DNA of 64,000 bases from Epithemia pelagica. Lineage: Eukaryota > Bacillariophyta > Bacillariophyceae > Surirellales > Surirellaceae. Shown piece by piece: positions 53,775 to 64,000 of the stretch. Within the stretch, counting starts at the first letter, position 1, and the number at the start of each line of letters is the position of its first letter. The notes below the pieces were generated by a model, which was given only the letters and a program-made list of their open reading frames with translations, did no database searches and had not been told where the DNA came from. Made by a program: the position numbers and the translations under genes. The stretch covers positions 1,736,001 through 1,800,000 of the forward strand of contig OX337239.1 in NCBI GenBank assembly GCA_946965045.2. The letters are read 5' to 3'.

Positions 53775-54457
53775 GTTGTCACAGTCTGTCACAGTCCCAA
53801 TCCAGCTTTACACCACTTCATTCGATCGATAAATTTTAAGTTTAGTAGCGTGACAGTGACAGCTCTTGTGGTAGAGGTTCTGCAAGCAATCAACGATTGA
53901 TTGGAAGTGTCTTGCTAGCACTTCGGTCTTCTGTCAAAGATCTACCCGAAAAAAAGAGATAAGGAAAAATCGCAGTCGCGCATTTATTTCTGGCGGCGTC
54001 TGTATTTGATCCGCAATCTATCTTTTCTACCAAAAGCCTCATGACGGAGAGTATATCAACTTTAAATTAAATTGAACAACCCAAGCATTTACTCATTCTA
54101 TTGTTATGTGCAACGTAACTAGTATTATCCTTCAAACCCTTGGTGCTCCCGAACGGAACTAGAGTGACTGGTTTATCTTCCTTGAGAGATGTGCCATGTG
54201 CACGTCATCACTGGCAAGGTTCCGCGTGTAGATCCTCTCTGTCACTGTAGGAGGATGTTCTGGATTTTTTAAGTCGACTCGATTTCACATGCACGAAAAC
54301 GATAACTCTTCCGCACACGGCGAGCCCCTGGGCTCATTCTCGCCTTTACTAGTTGAGACTTTGTGTGTGCAAGGCGTTTGTTGTTTGTGAGTGACCAGAT
54401 ATCGGAACGATCGAGACGAACAGTGACCACCTCCACTCTTCTGTGTACCGGACTAGC
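53775..54457. other. Intergenic, no gene recognised
   Basis: Upstream region of DGAT1, AT-rich around 54000-54130. No frame with protein-like features. Confidence 0.4.
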
Positions 54458-55279
54458 TTAGAATAGCACATCACCCGCGTCTACTTGTGCCTGCGCCATG
54501 AGATGGGCAAAGATGCGAGCTCGACGTGTCACTTGTTGGCATTGTCTTCGAATTTGTTCGGCACGCTCGTCCGCATGATAGACCCTTTCAAACTCACTAT
54601 CAATCGATGCTTGATGGCGATAAATCACTTGAGCCAGTTCGCGACGACACAACCTCCGTTCTTTGGATAAGATGCGCGACACGCGTACTTCTAGGCCCAC
54701 AAAGTAACCCACGAAATTGCCAGTGTACAATTGATGCAACCGCCTCAGGGGCCAGTTTGGCTTTCTGCGACGGATGTGCTCCTGTTCGGTATCTTGGTGG
54801 TCGTTTTCGTCCTCACTGTCTTCTTCATTGATTATGGGACAACAGTCTTGGAGAGCTTGTTCCAACACTTGGGTAATGGACAGGTAAGCCGTTCGATGAA
54901 TCTGTTTGGCCATGGAGGATGCCGTCGCTCTGAAGTCAGAATAATCGGAAACAGTGTACCACAAACTTTGGAGTTCACCGTCGTCATAGTCAATAGGATT
55001 TTCATGATATTGATTGATTTCTTCATTGAAGCAAACGTGCCTTTCTTCGTCATGTCCTCGTGGTGATGAATCCTCCAGAGTGGAAAAGCTGCCATTCAGC
55101 GATTCCGACGATTCGAGCGTGGAAAGGGTCTCGGTGGAGGCAACCGACTTCTCATCTTCTCCTTCACCGCGGTAAATTTTGGAGGATGCATACATGTCAT
55201 GACAAGCGTCACAATACTGTTCCTTGTCTTGTTGAAAGCCATTGGCATCGTCAGAATAATTGATAAAGAAGGTGTTCAT
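54458..55279 (-). CDS. Diatom-type conserved protein, paralogue B
   Basis: Single exon, 273 residues from ATG 55279. An acidic Ser/Glu-rich first third has HVCFNEEINQYHENPIDYDDGEL, typical of the N-terminal motif block of this diatom family, then the shared LWYTVSDYSDF motif. QALQDCC and an acidic stretch follow. The end is the shared helical region (GYFVGLEVRVSRILSKERR...AEQIRRQCQQVTRRARIFAHLMAQAQ). The protein is probably soluble and coiled. No catalytic residues are visible and the function is unknown. It is the second copy of the family around DGAT1. Confidence 0.6.
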   Translation of the reverse strand: MNTFFINYSDDANGFQQDKEQYCDACHDMYASSKIYRGEGEDEKSVASTETLSTLESSESLNGSFSTLEDSSPRGHDEERHVCFNEEINQYHENPIDYDDGELQSLWYTVSDYSDFRATASSMAKQIHRTAYLSITQVLEQALQDCCPIINEEDSEDENDHQDTEQEHIRRRKPNWPLRRLHQLYTGNFVGYFVGLEVRVSRILSKERRLCRRELAQVIYRHQASIDSEFERVYHADERAEQIRRQCQQVTRRARIFAHLMAQAQVDAGDVLF

Positions 55280-56738
55280 GGTGATGTTTCAATTCGTTTG
55301 AAAGGTTTCTTCCTTAGAGTAGACTCTTGAATTTTGTGGGATCAGTGTTTTCTTTCTTTGTTGGATGGACTTGCGAGTGCTTCTCTCGTAAACACGAAAC
55401 CGCAACTTCCAATTTGCTTCCTCAAAGATGGTCCCCTGGTTGGATTGCCGTTGTGTTTTTTTGGACGAAGGGGTTCCCGTAATTGACACGAGTTGAGCGT
55501 CCCATTTTTTGTCGGGCAACTGTATATCCAAATTTTCGATCTGTGCCTCAGATGACATGGGGCAATTATAGATGTCCCCCAAGTTGGATTGGAATAAGGG
55601 GCTGATATGTATATTTCCCCCAAGCATACATGGATAGATGGGCTTTTGTACGAAATGGCGTGCTCTCTCCCCCAAACATCTTTGCCGAGTAGTTTCTTCG
55701 CTTTTCTCATGCCACATTTGCTTCGTTTCGGACAAACGAAACAAACTGCTTCGTATTGAGATTACTAGGTAGACGATGCATTTCCTTTTCTATTCAATGG
55801 TACCTTCTCGTTACTTCCACTAATCTCTCGCTAGCTAGTCTAGGGGCCCGCTCCATCTCATCTGTCATGTCATGCTCGATCTACAAAAAACATGTGAACT
55901 GAGTCCTTGGAACTTTACCGCCAATGGTTCCAAGGGACTCCCTAGACAAGAAACTCTCAATTTAACCCAACTCCTAGATTCTATAAAAGGTCATGAGATT
56001 TCACAAGGGTGCTCTACAGTCTTTCTTTGTAAGTCGTCCTATTGAGGGGTTCGCATTACTTGGATATCTACGAGTAGAGTCAAAGAGCAATAACAACGAA
56101 CTGCATACCGTCGTCTTCATTCCACCTCTCGCCACACACAGCATACATGGATACTCTAATGGCGCATCGACATGGATTCGGATTGCAGAACATCCATGCG
56201 CTCTGGGCTTGTCCAGGTTTCTTTTTTCTTGACACAACTGACACCGTCGTAGTCGCAGCCATTGAACCCGAACCAAGCATGAGTTTTCTGGATGTGGTTC
56301 TATGTTTGGTTGATTTATATCTGCCGTCATGGTCTAGAACGAGACGTTCTTGCGTTGTAGAATAGGTTGTAGGAGACCTTTACTCCTAGGAGTATCCATT
56401 TTACTCTAGGATTCGCCGTTGCTCAATCGGAGCAGGTAGTCTACCTTATGTCGACAAGACGACGAACGCACGTGAGAGAAAACTGCACAAGCAGAGCAGT
56501 TCTGTTTTCTAATACTCTTTATCCGATAGTAAACTTCGTAGATCCTCCACGAACTCGTCGGTGGATCATCTTCCGAGTTCCGAAATCAAAGATTCGACAT
56601 CCATGATGCAAAGGTCATCATGTCCAGCACCGCTCAAGCAAAAATGGCCTCAAACAAGCATCTAGGAGTACTCATAAAACAACAAAGCACAAACTACAAA
56701 CAACAAACGCTTCTGAACAAGCACTGCACTAGTATAAC
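55280..56738. other. Intergenic, weak ORF only
   Basis: A minus-strand frame (55744-55289; first ATG 55717, 142 residues) ends 10 bp before paralogue B. It has no recognisable domain, so it is more likely leader sequence than a gene. The remainder (55750-56738) shows no frame of note; it contains CTCCTAGGAG near 56370. Confidence 0.35.
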
Positions 56739-58628
56739 ATGGTTGCTCAATCCTCCACAACGACACAACTTCATCATGCCTTGCAAATGACAGCCAATCC
56801 ATTTGCTCAGTATTATCCCTCCAATTGGCCGGAGATGCCCTTTCATGAGGGAGAATTGCTCATGTAACATGAGGCTGGTGTACATGAAAAGGTAATGACT
56901 TATGCTCCCAAAATCATTCGACCGTACATGCCAGACCAACATCGCGACTTTTATCAAGCACAACCCTTTTTGGTGGTGGCTGCCCGTGATGCCGACGGTG
57001 CCATGTGGTCTACTCTCTTGACCAGCCCGACGGGACAAGCCGATCTGGTGTCCTCTCCGGAACCTGATACCTTGCAACTGGATTCGGCTCTCAATGTGCA
57101 TGATGCCTTGTTTGGAGCCTTACAGGCCGACACGGATTTGGGTATTTTGGGCATTGAATTTGCCACCAAACGACGAAATCGCGTCAATGGAAGAATAACA
57201 CAAGCCATCCCAATGAATGACAACCACGACGATCGTTCCACACGGTTGACCTTCAAGGTTGGCCAGTCGTTTGGAAACTGTCCGCAATACATCAAGCCAC
57301 GACAATGGTGGACAGTCACGGGTACCGAAAACGAATCGGACCATTGTATTCCCAGCGAGCCTATCCGCAATAGCCAGAGTCGACCAAGAGAATTATCTCC
57401 GGAACAAATGGAACAGGTATCTCAGGCAGAAACCATTTTTGTAGCCTCGGGCTATCGAGGTGAAGGAGATGATGTTCGTTTTGGCAACGATGCCAGTCAT
57501 CGCGGAGGTCCGGCTGGCTTTGTCATGGTGCAAGATCCCCAAACGCTACTCTTACCCGAATTTGCGGGCAACAATATCTTTAACACTCTCGGCAATTTAC
57601 AAAAGGATGCTCGAATGGGCATTGCCATTCCCTTCTTTGAAACGGGAAGTCTTTTGCAATTGTCTGGCACAGCCACAGTCAATATGGATACGGACTTGGC
57701 TGCCCGAACTTACCCCGGAGCCTTGAGATTAACCACATTTCACATTGAACAAGTCAACGTTGTTCCAGTGGGTGGTTTGCCCTTGCGATGGACATCGGAA
57801 ACGGAAAGTCGACCTTTGCAGGTGACCAAGGTTGTCCAAGAGTCGGACAATGTCAAATCCTTTTATTTTCAAGCCACTGGCGACGACAACAAACCATTGT
57901 GGAAGTTTACGGCTGGGCAACACTTGCCCATTCAATTGCGGACACCTGATGGTGAAATTCTGAGAACGTACAGCCTGTCGGGTGCACCCTCACAAGCCTC
58001 GGAGCACTATCGCATATCCGTTAAACGAGAACCCTTTGGGAAGGCGTCCAACTATTTGCACGATCACGTCAAGGAAGGAGATAAGCTCTACGTGAGTCGT
58101 CCTGCTGGAGATTTCATGTTGCCTCCTGTAAAAGAGGAGACTACTTCTGCCGACAACCAGAACGAAGAAGCACAAGACCCGTTGGTCCTTTTGAGTAGCG
58201 GCATTGGCGTGACACCCATCTTGTCCATGCTGCATCAAGTTGTGCAAGAGGAACAGCAAATGAATAATCAAGGACTCACCAGACCAAGACGCAATGTGCT
58301 ATGGGTCCATGGAGCACGCAATGGCCAGTACCATCCATTTCGTCAAGAGGTACAAGATCTTGTCCAACAAGCAGAATCTGTGGGCTCCTTGCACATTACC
58401 AGACATGTTGTCTATTCTCAACCCACCCAGAATGACACCAAGGATCATTTGTATGACTCACAAGGCCATGTAGCTGCGCCCTTGATCGAACAGTTGGTCG
58501 GTGGACCAAATGCGCTGTCCAAGGCCCATGTCTACATGTGTGGTAACGGGGGATTCATGGGAGAAATGGAAGACGCCTTGCAAGCAGCCGGCGTCAATCC
58601 CAGAAACATTTTCTTTGAAACCTTTTAA
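56739..58628 (+). pseudogene. PNPOx-like flavin domain fused to ferredoxin-reductase-type module, in-frame TAA at codon 43
   Basis: ATG 56739 opens a frame (good context, A at -3) that runs 42 codons, meets TAA at 56865-56867 and continues in the same frame to 58628. Both sides read as one protein: PFHEGELLM before the stop and HEAGVHEKVMTYAPKIIRPYMPDQH after it. The next in-frame ATG is 56895 (577 residues). The N-terminal domain resembles pyridoxamine-phosphate-oxidase-like FMN-binding proteins (AQPFLVVAARDADGAMWSTLL). The C-terminal part is a flavodoxin-reductase module with RTYSLSGAP (FAD), LLSSGIGVTPILSML (NAD(P)) and YMCGNGGFM, ending without a 2Fe-2S domain. Bacterial proteins of similar layout are known, so transfer is possible. 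The gene is either a nonsense allele or uses the internal start. Confidence 0.72.
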
Positions 58629-59296
58629 TAATAGTCAACATTGAAAGTAGCAACCGCAACGACTGATTGATACTTCTGTGTACCATTGTTACTCCTCTAG
58701 GTAGGTAGGCTTTCATGGATGGTTCTTTTTCAAGTATTATTATGCTACTCCTACTCCTACTTCTATGAGCTGGAGCAGTACATTGCATACATAGACTCGG
58801 TAGCGGTAGTGGAAGACGGGGATAAACAATAGGTGTCTGAATGACAGTCCAACGACTGTCTCATACTTCCCATCGTTGTCATCGAGCATCGTGCGGTTGT
58901 GCGTCGTGATGGTTCCCTTTCATTCCCAATCTCACACGTCACCGCCAAAGAGCTGACGGGGTTGTGCCAATCGGATGCCAGAGCGACACCACTTTGACAT
59001 GGGCAAAGACGCTCTCACCAGTTTTTTCGAGTCGAAAAACTGGTGAGCGCACACAAAAAAGCCATAAACGCGTGCAAGGTCACGTAACGTGTGTGTTCTG
59101 TTGCACCAACACAACCAACACAGTGGTGCGTGTTGTTCGGAATATTATCCTTGTGCCATAAGCCGCCAACCCTGTGGTCGAACGGCGATAACAAGAGTCG
59201 AATCATCAAGGAGACTGGGATTCGTGAGAGAGTACTTTGACTTGATCTTACACATTTTGGCTGTTGTTGTCAAGTGGTTGGAAGAAAAGAAGTAGA
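58629..59296. repeat. Intergenic with a near-perfect cruciform-type palindrome
   Basis: Arms 59015-59031 and 59033-59048 (CTCACCAGTTTTT(T)CGA and its complement) meet around a single base, with one extra T in the left arm. The rest holds CTACTCC/CTAGGTAG words (about 58698-58765) and no gene. The palindrome lies about 250 bp before the alpha/beta-hydrolase start. Confidence 0.6.
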
Positions 59297-61843
59297 ATGA
59301 CTCCTTCCATGTTTGCCGAAGGGCGTCCTGCCACGGATGGTTTGCATGGTTTGTTTGGCAACGCCTTTCCAATCAACACAACCGGTACAACGGGCGATCG
59401 TGGCTTGAGACGTTACTTGAGTCGACGAAAAGAAAGCAAGGTTGAAGCTATTCCATACGACGATGCTGAACAAGCGTGGGTGGGATACCACGGTCCCTGG
59501 GCGTTTGTCACAACCATCGTCTTTTTGTCCATTCCAGTGGCCTATATTTATATTTTGCTCATTCTGCTTCGCGAATTGTGTTTGACCTTTCCCGAATCAG
59601 TCTATCAACGGCTACAACATTACATTCCGCTCCTGGCTGGATTCATTTCCGCCATGCAACAATCAAGTCGCATTGTTGAAGTCTGGTGTGTGGTGGAGGC
59701 TGTATTCTTTTTGGCTCTTAAATTCTACATTTGGTGGTTGCAAAGTCGCGATACTCTCGAGGCTTGTCTCTCCTCGGCACCGATTATGGGGATTCAAGAA
59801 CGGCAGTCGCTCTGGAACAAAATGTGGAATTCCGAAACGATGAACGTAAATGAATTCCTTTCGGGTTGGTTTTTTGATGAATCCATTGAGAAAATTAGTC
59901 GATACGATGTCTTTGACTTGTTGGCTTGGGCCATGTTTGAAGGGAGACATCAAGAACATTTGACAACCGTAGAACATGGACAGCTTGAAGCCTTTTTTGC
60001 CGAGGCGGAACATCGCGTGAGTCTTTATTTGCATGGAGCGCGTAGCGAAAACAACACTACCAATCTACTACCACAAGAAGAAAAGAAACAAGAGAATGGG
60101 CTGCATGTGCAACAAGACGAATCGCTCTCTTCGCCTGGTATGCAGTCACCGTCCAGAAGCTCCCCGCAACAGGCAGCATTTTACGCGTTTCAAAAAGTCT
60201 TGCCGCAACCGAAACAATGTAAGTCGTTTTCTGCCTATTGATGCTGGAAAGCCACATGTACCTTGAACCGGCTCGTGCTCATACATATGATTGGCCTTTG
60301 CTTTGTCGCAGGGTTTCACTTCTCCGAGGTCAGTGAATTGCACGAACGCAACTTCTTTTCGGAATTGTTTGAAAGTTATCGAGCGCGCTACGAAAATCTT
60401 GATTTTACTCCAGTCAAGGACTTGCAAACTACCATGGCCAATGCGGCACATGATTTGAGACATGTCGTGGAAGAGCGGATTGAAAAAGCGGAAGAATCAG
60501 CCATGGCCACGGCAAGACATGTTTATGAAGAATTTGTTCCTTCAGGGTCTCAAATTGATAAGAATTTGGCGGCCATGAGTTATGCCACACAATTGCGCTT
60601 GACAGAAGCCTGGAATTCGGCCAAGAACATGAAGGGACGATTGGAAACGGCTCGTTTCCTTTCTAATCAACGAAAGGCCATTGGAGATCAATTGCATGTC
60701 TATCGGCTCCAGCTCAATCGCATGATTGAAACTTCCTCGTCTTCCGTCCCGACCAAACAAATGGCTGGTTTGATGCGGCGTATTACGGAATGTTACGAAG
60801 CTGCCGAACGTCTGGAAGGGCGGGCACAAAATGCCTTTTCACGAGCAACGGGCTATGCATTTCAGAACATTCCCTTTTTGCAAGGACAACAGCAACCACA
60901 GCGATTTGCCAAATATTCGGCCGATCCTCTCCTGGGTGTAGCTACCTTTCCTTTGGGTTTTCATTTGACAGTGTTTAGTCTCACGGAACTTCCATTGCGA
61001 TACTGGATGGCGAAGCGAGGCTTTGAGCGTCGTGTTGTGGGACCAGTGGCTTACTATTTCCACCCCGGAACGGAACAGACGGAACAAAGAACACCCATTG
61101 TCTTTGTACATGGCATTGGTGTGGGTTTGGTTACGTATTTGCCCCTCGTGGACAAGTTGCTTTCAACGGGGCGACCTATCTTTCTGCCCGAACTGCCCTT
61201 TGTGTCCGCCTTTCGACCTTGGCAGTCTCCCCAGTCGGTTCTTCAGCCTCATGTGGTGTGTCACACCATGTCGGTCATGTTGGCCTCACATGGTTTCCTC
61301 CAGGCAACCTGGTTGGGTCATTCCTATGGAACCTCGTGGATCTCGTACATGTGCAAGTTTGCTTCACATGCCGTGGCTGCGGCCATGTTTCTGGATCCCA
61401 TTTGCTTCTGCTTGCACGCGCCTCGGTTAACCAAATCCTTTGTCTACATGCCTGCTGATCCAGGGACTATCAGCTACTTTGTACGCACCGATTTGATTGT
61501 CAATTGGACGATTCAACGTGCCTTTCCATGGTCATGGATCATTTTGTTTGTAGAAGAAATCAATGTGCCCTGTACGGTCTTTTTGTCCGAGAAGGATGCT
61601 TTGGTTCCTTCTGCCCGTGTCGAAGCATACTTTCGCAGCAGTGGAGTTCCTGTGACAAATGTGACCAATGTCACACGCAATCATTTCCAATCAGAGGAAT
61701 CCTTGATCAATTGTTGTATCTTTGAAGGTCACGGGCACGGTGGCTGGACTGAGTCTTACGATGAAAGTTTGTCGGTCCTGCATTCGGCGGTGGAAGTGTT
61801 GTGCGAACGAGCCGAAGCCACGCCATCGGTCCAAGAACAATAG
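59297..61843 (+). CDS. Membrane-anchored alpha/beta-hydrolase
   Basis: Exon 1 is 59297-60218 and exon 2 is 60312-61843; the 93-bp intron (GTAAGT...GTCGCAG) completes a Trp codon and gives 817 residues. A TTG upstream at 59264 was ignored. Two or three hydrophobic segments lie near residues 70-145 (FVTTIVFLSIPVAYIYILLILL; VVEAVFFLALKFYIWWL). A helical middle part follows, then the hydrolase fold: VFVHGIGVG (oxyanion HG), nucleophile Ser645 in WLGHSYGTSW, Asp736 in LSEKDALVP, and His in EGHGHGGW (H781 or H783). The triad is complete. It is probably an esterase or lipase at a membrane facing the cytosol or lumen; the substrate is unknown. Confidence 0.78.
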
Positions 61844-62114
61844 CACATACACACCGTGCGCTATCTTGCAAATGCTACTTTTATATACAATGCAACATGG
61901 AGCGCACTGTCAGTATGGGCCTTTTCGCTTGTCGCTGAAGACGTCAACGATCAACAACATAGAGAAACAGACCGTAAAACAAATGTATTTATAGTTACAG
62001 TCGCCCTTGAGTGAAGCTATATAGTTAAATAAGATGAGATAAGAAACGAAATGATTCGTTTCATGTCAAGAGAGCGTGGATGAAAACGCACGCAGAACGA
62101 AAAGGTGTACCTGG
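61844..62114. other. Convergent spacer
   Basis: 271 bp between the hydrolase and RBR ligase 3' ends. No gene seen. Confidence 0.4.
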
Positions 62115-64000
62115 CTATGGCACCGAAAGGGACATGCGGATCATGTATTTCTCAATGGAGGATTGCTGAAAGTGCAGAATACGAAAAAAACGTTTGACTC
62201 CGCGAGAGCCTTCAGAACGTTCCAGTTGAATTAAGGAGGTGGACAAAATCAGTTGACTCAGGCGCTCCGTCACAAGCTCCAGCGTGGCCTGTTGGGCTTC
62301 AAAAAGTAGCAAACGAAATCTGTCTTCCTCTTGAATACTAGGTTCGACCTTGTCCTCGTCATTGAACGAACTACTATCCTCCGGTTGCCCAGTCCCTGTT
62401 TGGGCCCATCGAGCAATGTATGAATTCTTCAGGAAATTTCTTGATCGGGCAAGAATAAGGACGCACGATTCCAAGCTTTCAATAACCTCCTCACTTGTAT
62501 AACCAATTCGGTCCCACCACAAGGACAAGTGTTCATCTTCAGTGCCTCTACTACCAAGCTGTTTTGCTCTGCCCCTAAGGAACAGCTCTGCTTCGTCGTG
62601 CGCTTGATACCGATCCAGAAAAAAGAGAGCGCGTCGTTCCCTTTCATTTTCGGCGGAAGAAACAGGGTCGTAGTGATTGCATGTGTGCGGTTCGTTGTGC
62701 GACATGAGGGGAGACAAGCAAAGCCAGCAATAGTCGGTCCCACACTGTGTGCATTTCATATGGTTGCATCCTTCATTCTTTTCCACTGGCACTTGACATG
62801 TGGGGCAGGGCTTGGAATTCTTTTGGATCCAAAAGGAAGATTGTGCCACAACTTGGTTCCACATTTGCAACTCATCGCAAGCCGCGGGAAGGTGAGGTTG
62901 TTCTCCACAGCCAAAGCAAAAGGATGTCTCACACCTAGAGCATACCACATTCAATGATTTTTCCTTGTTGTGTGTTGCTGAATGGATAATCATTGTACAA
63001 TCGGGCCCAGGACATTGTCGATGGCAGTCATCCATTTCCACAAATTGTGCCAAGAGCGACTGGTTCCATGACATAGACAAATCTGTTCTATCCAGAGCCC
63101 GCAATGTTCGTGGCCCTATGCGCATGTTACAGTTATGTTGTGGACACGTTGCCCGTATCAGTGGCATTTCCTGATGTGCGGCATCCAAATACGAGTGCCA
63201 ACATGGTCGGCAAAATCGATGTTGACAACCCGGATGGGCGAAAGTGTCGTGGAAAGAAAATTCGTCACAACAAACTTGACATTGGAACATGACGGGCTCC
63301 TTACTGTCATCGTTGAAGTTTGTTTCCACATCTTGTTCAGGAGATATCATGATTCCAGAAGTTTCAAGAATCCTTTGAGGATCTCTGGTCAATACTTGGG
63401 TAGTAACTCGGTGTTGATCAAACCGGTACGCCGACAAGAGCAACAAACAAGTTTCCTCGGACAGGGGTAATGGGAAGCCTTGTTGCATTGCCTTTGTTCG
63501 TTCATGTAGTTTCTCTTCTAACCCCTTTAGTCCTCCGAAAGAGTCCATATCAAAAAACCTGAATGAATTATCCCGCGAGTTTCGTTGCCGATGTTCCCCA
63601 ATCCCCTTGTCATCAGAACCACCAAGGCCTCGGCATACTCGTTTGGCATCTCGTTGTACATTTTCATCCTCCCCAATGTCTTCTTCTTTTTCCGACGTCA
63701 TTGTTTGACTGGTACCATAGGCTAAGAAGCTGCAAATGTGAAAGGCCGCTTCTGGATCAACTGGTGCCACGAGAACTTCACACCATTGAATCACGGCGTG
63801 TAATGCCGATGCCACTGGCAGCTCGGTCATGGCCGCAACACTCAACAACGTAGGGAGCAGGGGTGCCAGGAAAGCTTCCCTCTCCTTCTTGCTAGCACTC
63901 ACATGTTGTGGAGAAGACAATACCCGTTGAAAAATCTCCAAGAGCACCGTTAGAGTTTCCTGCAAAGTCTCCTGTAGGTCTTGATGTTGTTCAAAAGTGG
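62115..64000 (-). CDS. RBR-type E3 ubiquitin ligase, 5' end outside the window
   Basis: The frame is open from the right edge to a stop at 62115; the frame's first listed start (63965) is a TTG, and upstream codons remain open, so the N-terminus lies beyond 64000. About 620 residues are seen. RING1 is [10 protein letters not shown]...[14 protein letters not shown], followed by the IBR ([25 protein letters not shown]) and RING2 ([20 protein letters not shown]), whose Cys in GCNHMKC-x2-C is typical of the HHARI/Parkin group; the catalytic-Cys position is present. An Ariadne-like helical segment ([16 protein letters not shown]) follows. It transfers ubiquitin through a Cys-linked intermediate from an E2. 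Confidence 0.85.
   Translation of the reverse strand, partial: TFEQHQDLQETLQETLTVLLEIFQRVLSSPQHVSASKKEREAFLAPLLPTLLSVAAMTELPVASALHAVIQWCEVLVAPVDPEAAFHICSFLAYGTSQTMTSEKEEDIGEDENVQRDAKRVCRGLGGSDDKGIGEHRQRNSRDNSFRFFDMDSFGGLKGLEEKLHERTKAMQQGFPLPLSEETCLLLLSAYRFDQHRVTTQVLTRDPQRILETSGIMISPEQDVETNFNDDSKEPVMFQCQVCCDEFSFHDTFAHPGCQHRFCRPCWHSYLDAAHQEMPLIRATCPQHNCNMRIGPRTLRALDRTDLSMSWNQSLLAQFVEMDDCHRQCPGPDCTMIIHSATHNKEKSLNVVCSRCETSFCFGCGEQPHLPAACDELQMWNQVVAQSSFWIQKNSKPCPTCQVPVEKNEGCNHMKCTQCGTDYCWLCLSPLMSHNEPHTCNHYDPVSSAENERERRALFFLDRYQAHDEAELFLRGRAKQLGSRGTEDEHLSLWWDRIGYTSEEVIESLESCVLILARSRNFLKNSYIARWAQTGTGQPEDSSSFNDEDKVEPSIQEEDRFRLLLFEAQQATLELVTERLSQLILSTSLIQLERSEGSRGVKRFFRILHFQQSSIEKYMIRMSLSVP

Noticed and set aside
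55289-55744. 151-codon minus-strand frame just upstream of paralogue B
   Set aside because: Begins at TTG, no domain, probably leader sequence.
56862-56895. Short intron removing the TAA in the flavin gene
   Set aside because: The only GT-AG pair around the stop would be about 28 bp, shorter than any intron seen here, and would break the frame.

Overview
The window looks like nuclear DNA of a diatom, most likely a raphid pennate; this is inference from gene content. Supporting signs are short GT-AG introns (about 70-200 bp) in otherwise intron-poor genes, plastid proteins with a signal peptide followed by an FxP-type cleavage site (a CCB1-like cytochrome b6f assembly factor and an organellar tryptophanyl-tRNA synthetase), a DGAT1 with an N-terminal PH domain, an organellar-type FolD, a CCPT/CC cysteine motif, and low-complexity Asn/Gln/Ser/Asp tracts. 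I saw no rRNA, tRNA or CRISPR.

Layout. 1-1.4 kb: 3' part of a methyltransferase-like gene and a small membrane protein with a Cys-rich tail. 1.5-5.1 kb: a repeat island with two inverted copies of a TIR element around a truncated phosphotransferase-like gene, a second TIR element, and facing 10-bp arrays. 6-10.5 kb: an acidic hypothetical protein, CCB1 (minus) and a 2OG-Fe(II) oxygenase (plus). 10.8-17.4 kb: a catalytically dead class-3 lipase paralogue, a DnaJ membrane protein and an intact class-3 lipase. 17.8-21.5 kb: a four-exon Golgi-type glycosyltransferase and FolD. 22-26.8 kb: a nuclear-type hypothetical protein and an Asn-rich secreted/membrane protein. 27.9-35.3 kb: an ankyrin-AAA+ protein, a cystathionine gamma-synthase-like enzyme and a Ser-rich hypothetical protein. 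36.1-48.8 kb: organellar TrpRS and a single-exon 3489-residue BEACH protein. 49.3-55.3 kb: two paralogous diatom-type proteins on either side of DGAT1, all on the minus strand. 56.7-64 kb: a flavin oxidoreductase fusion broken by an in-frame stop, an alpha/beta-hydrolase, and an RBR ubiquitin ligase that runs off the right edge.

The genes do not form an operon-like system. Several bear on neutral lipids (two class-3 lipase relatives, DGAT1, an alpha/beta hydrolase), and two on plastid biogenesis (CCB1, TrpRS). The most notable observations are (1) a myristoylation-signal lipase pair in which one member has lost the nucleophile, oxyanion motif and probable His; (2) a PNPOx-like/ferredoxin-reductase-like fusion with one in-frame TAA at codon 43; (3) a pair of inverted TIR elements, one of which abuts and ends a kinase-like gene. 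Starts were set at ATG codons; several long open frames begin at TTG or GTG and were shortened or joined to upstream exons accordingly.
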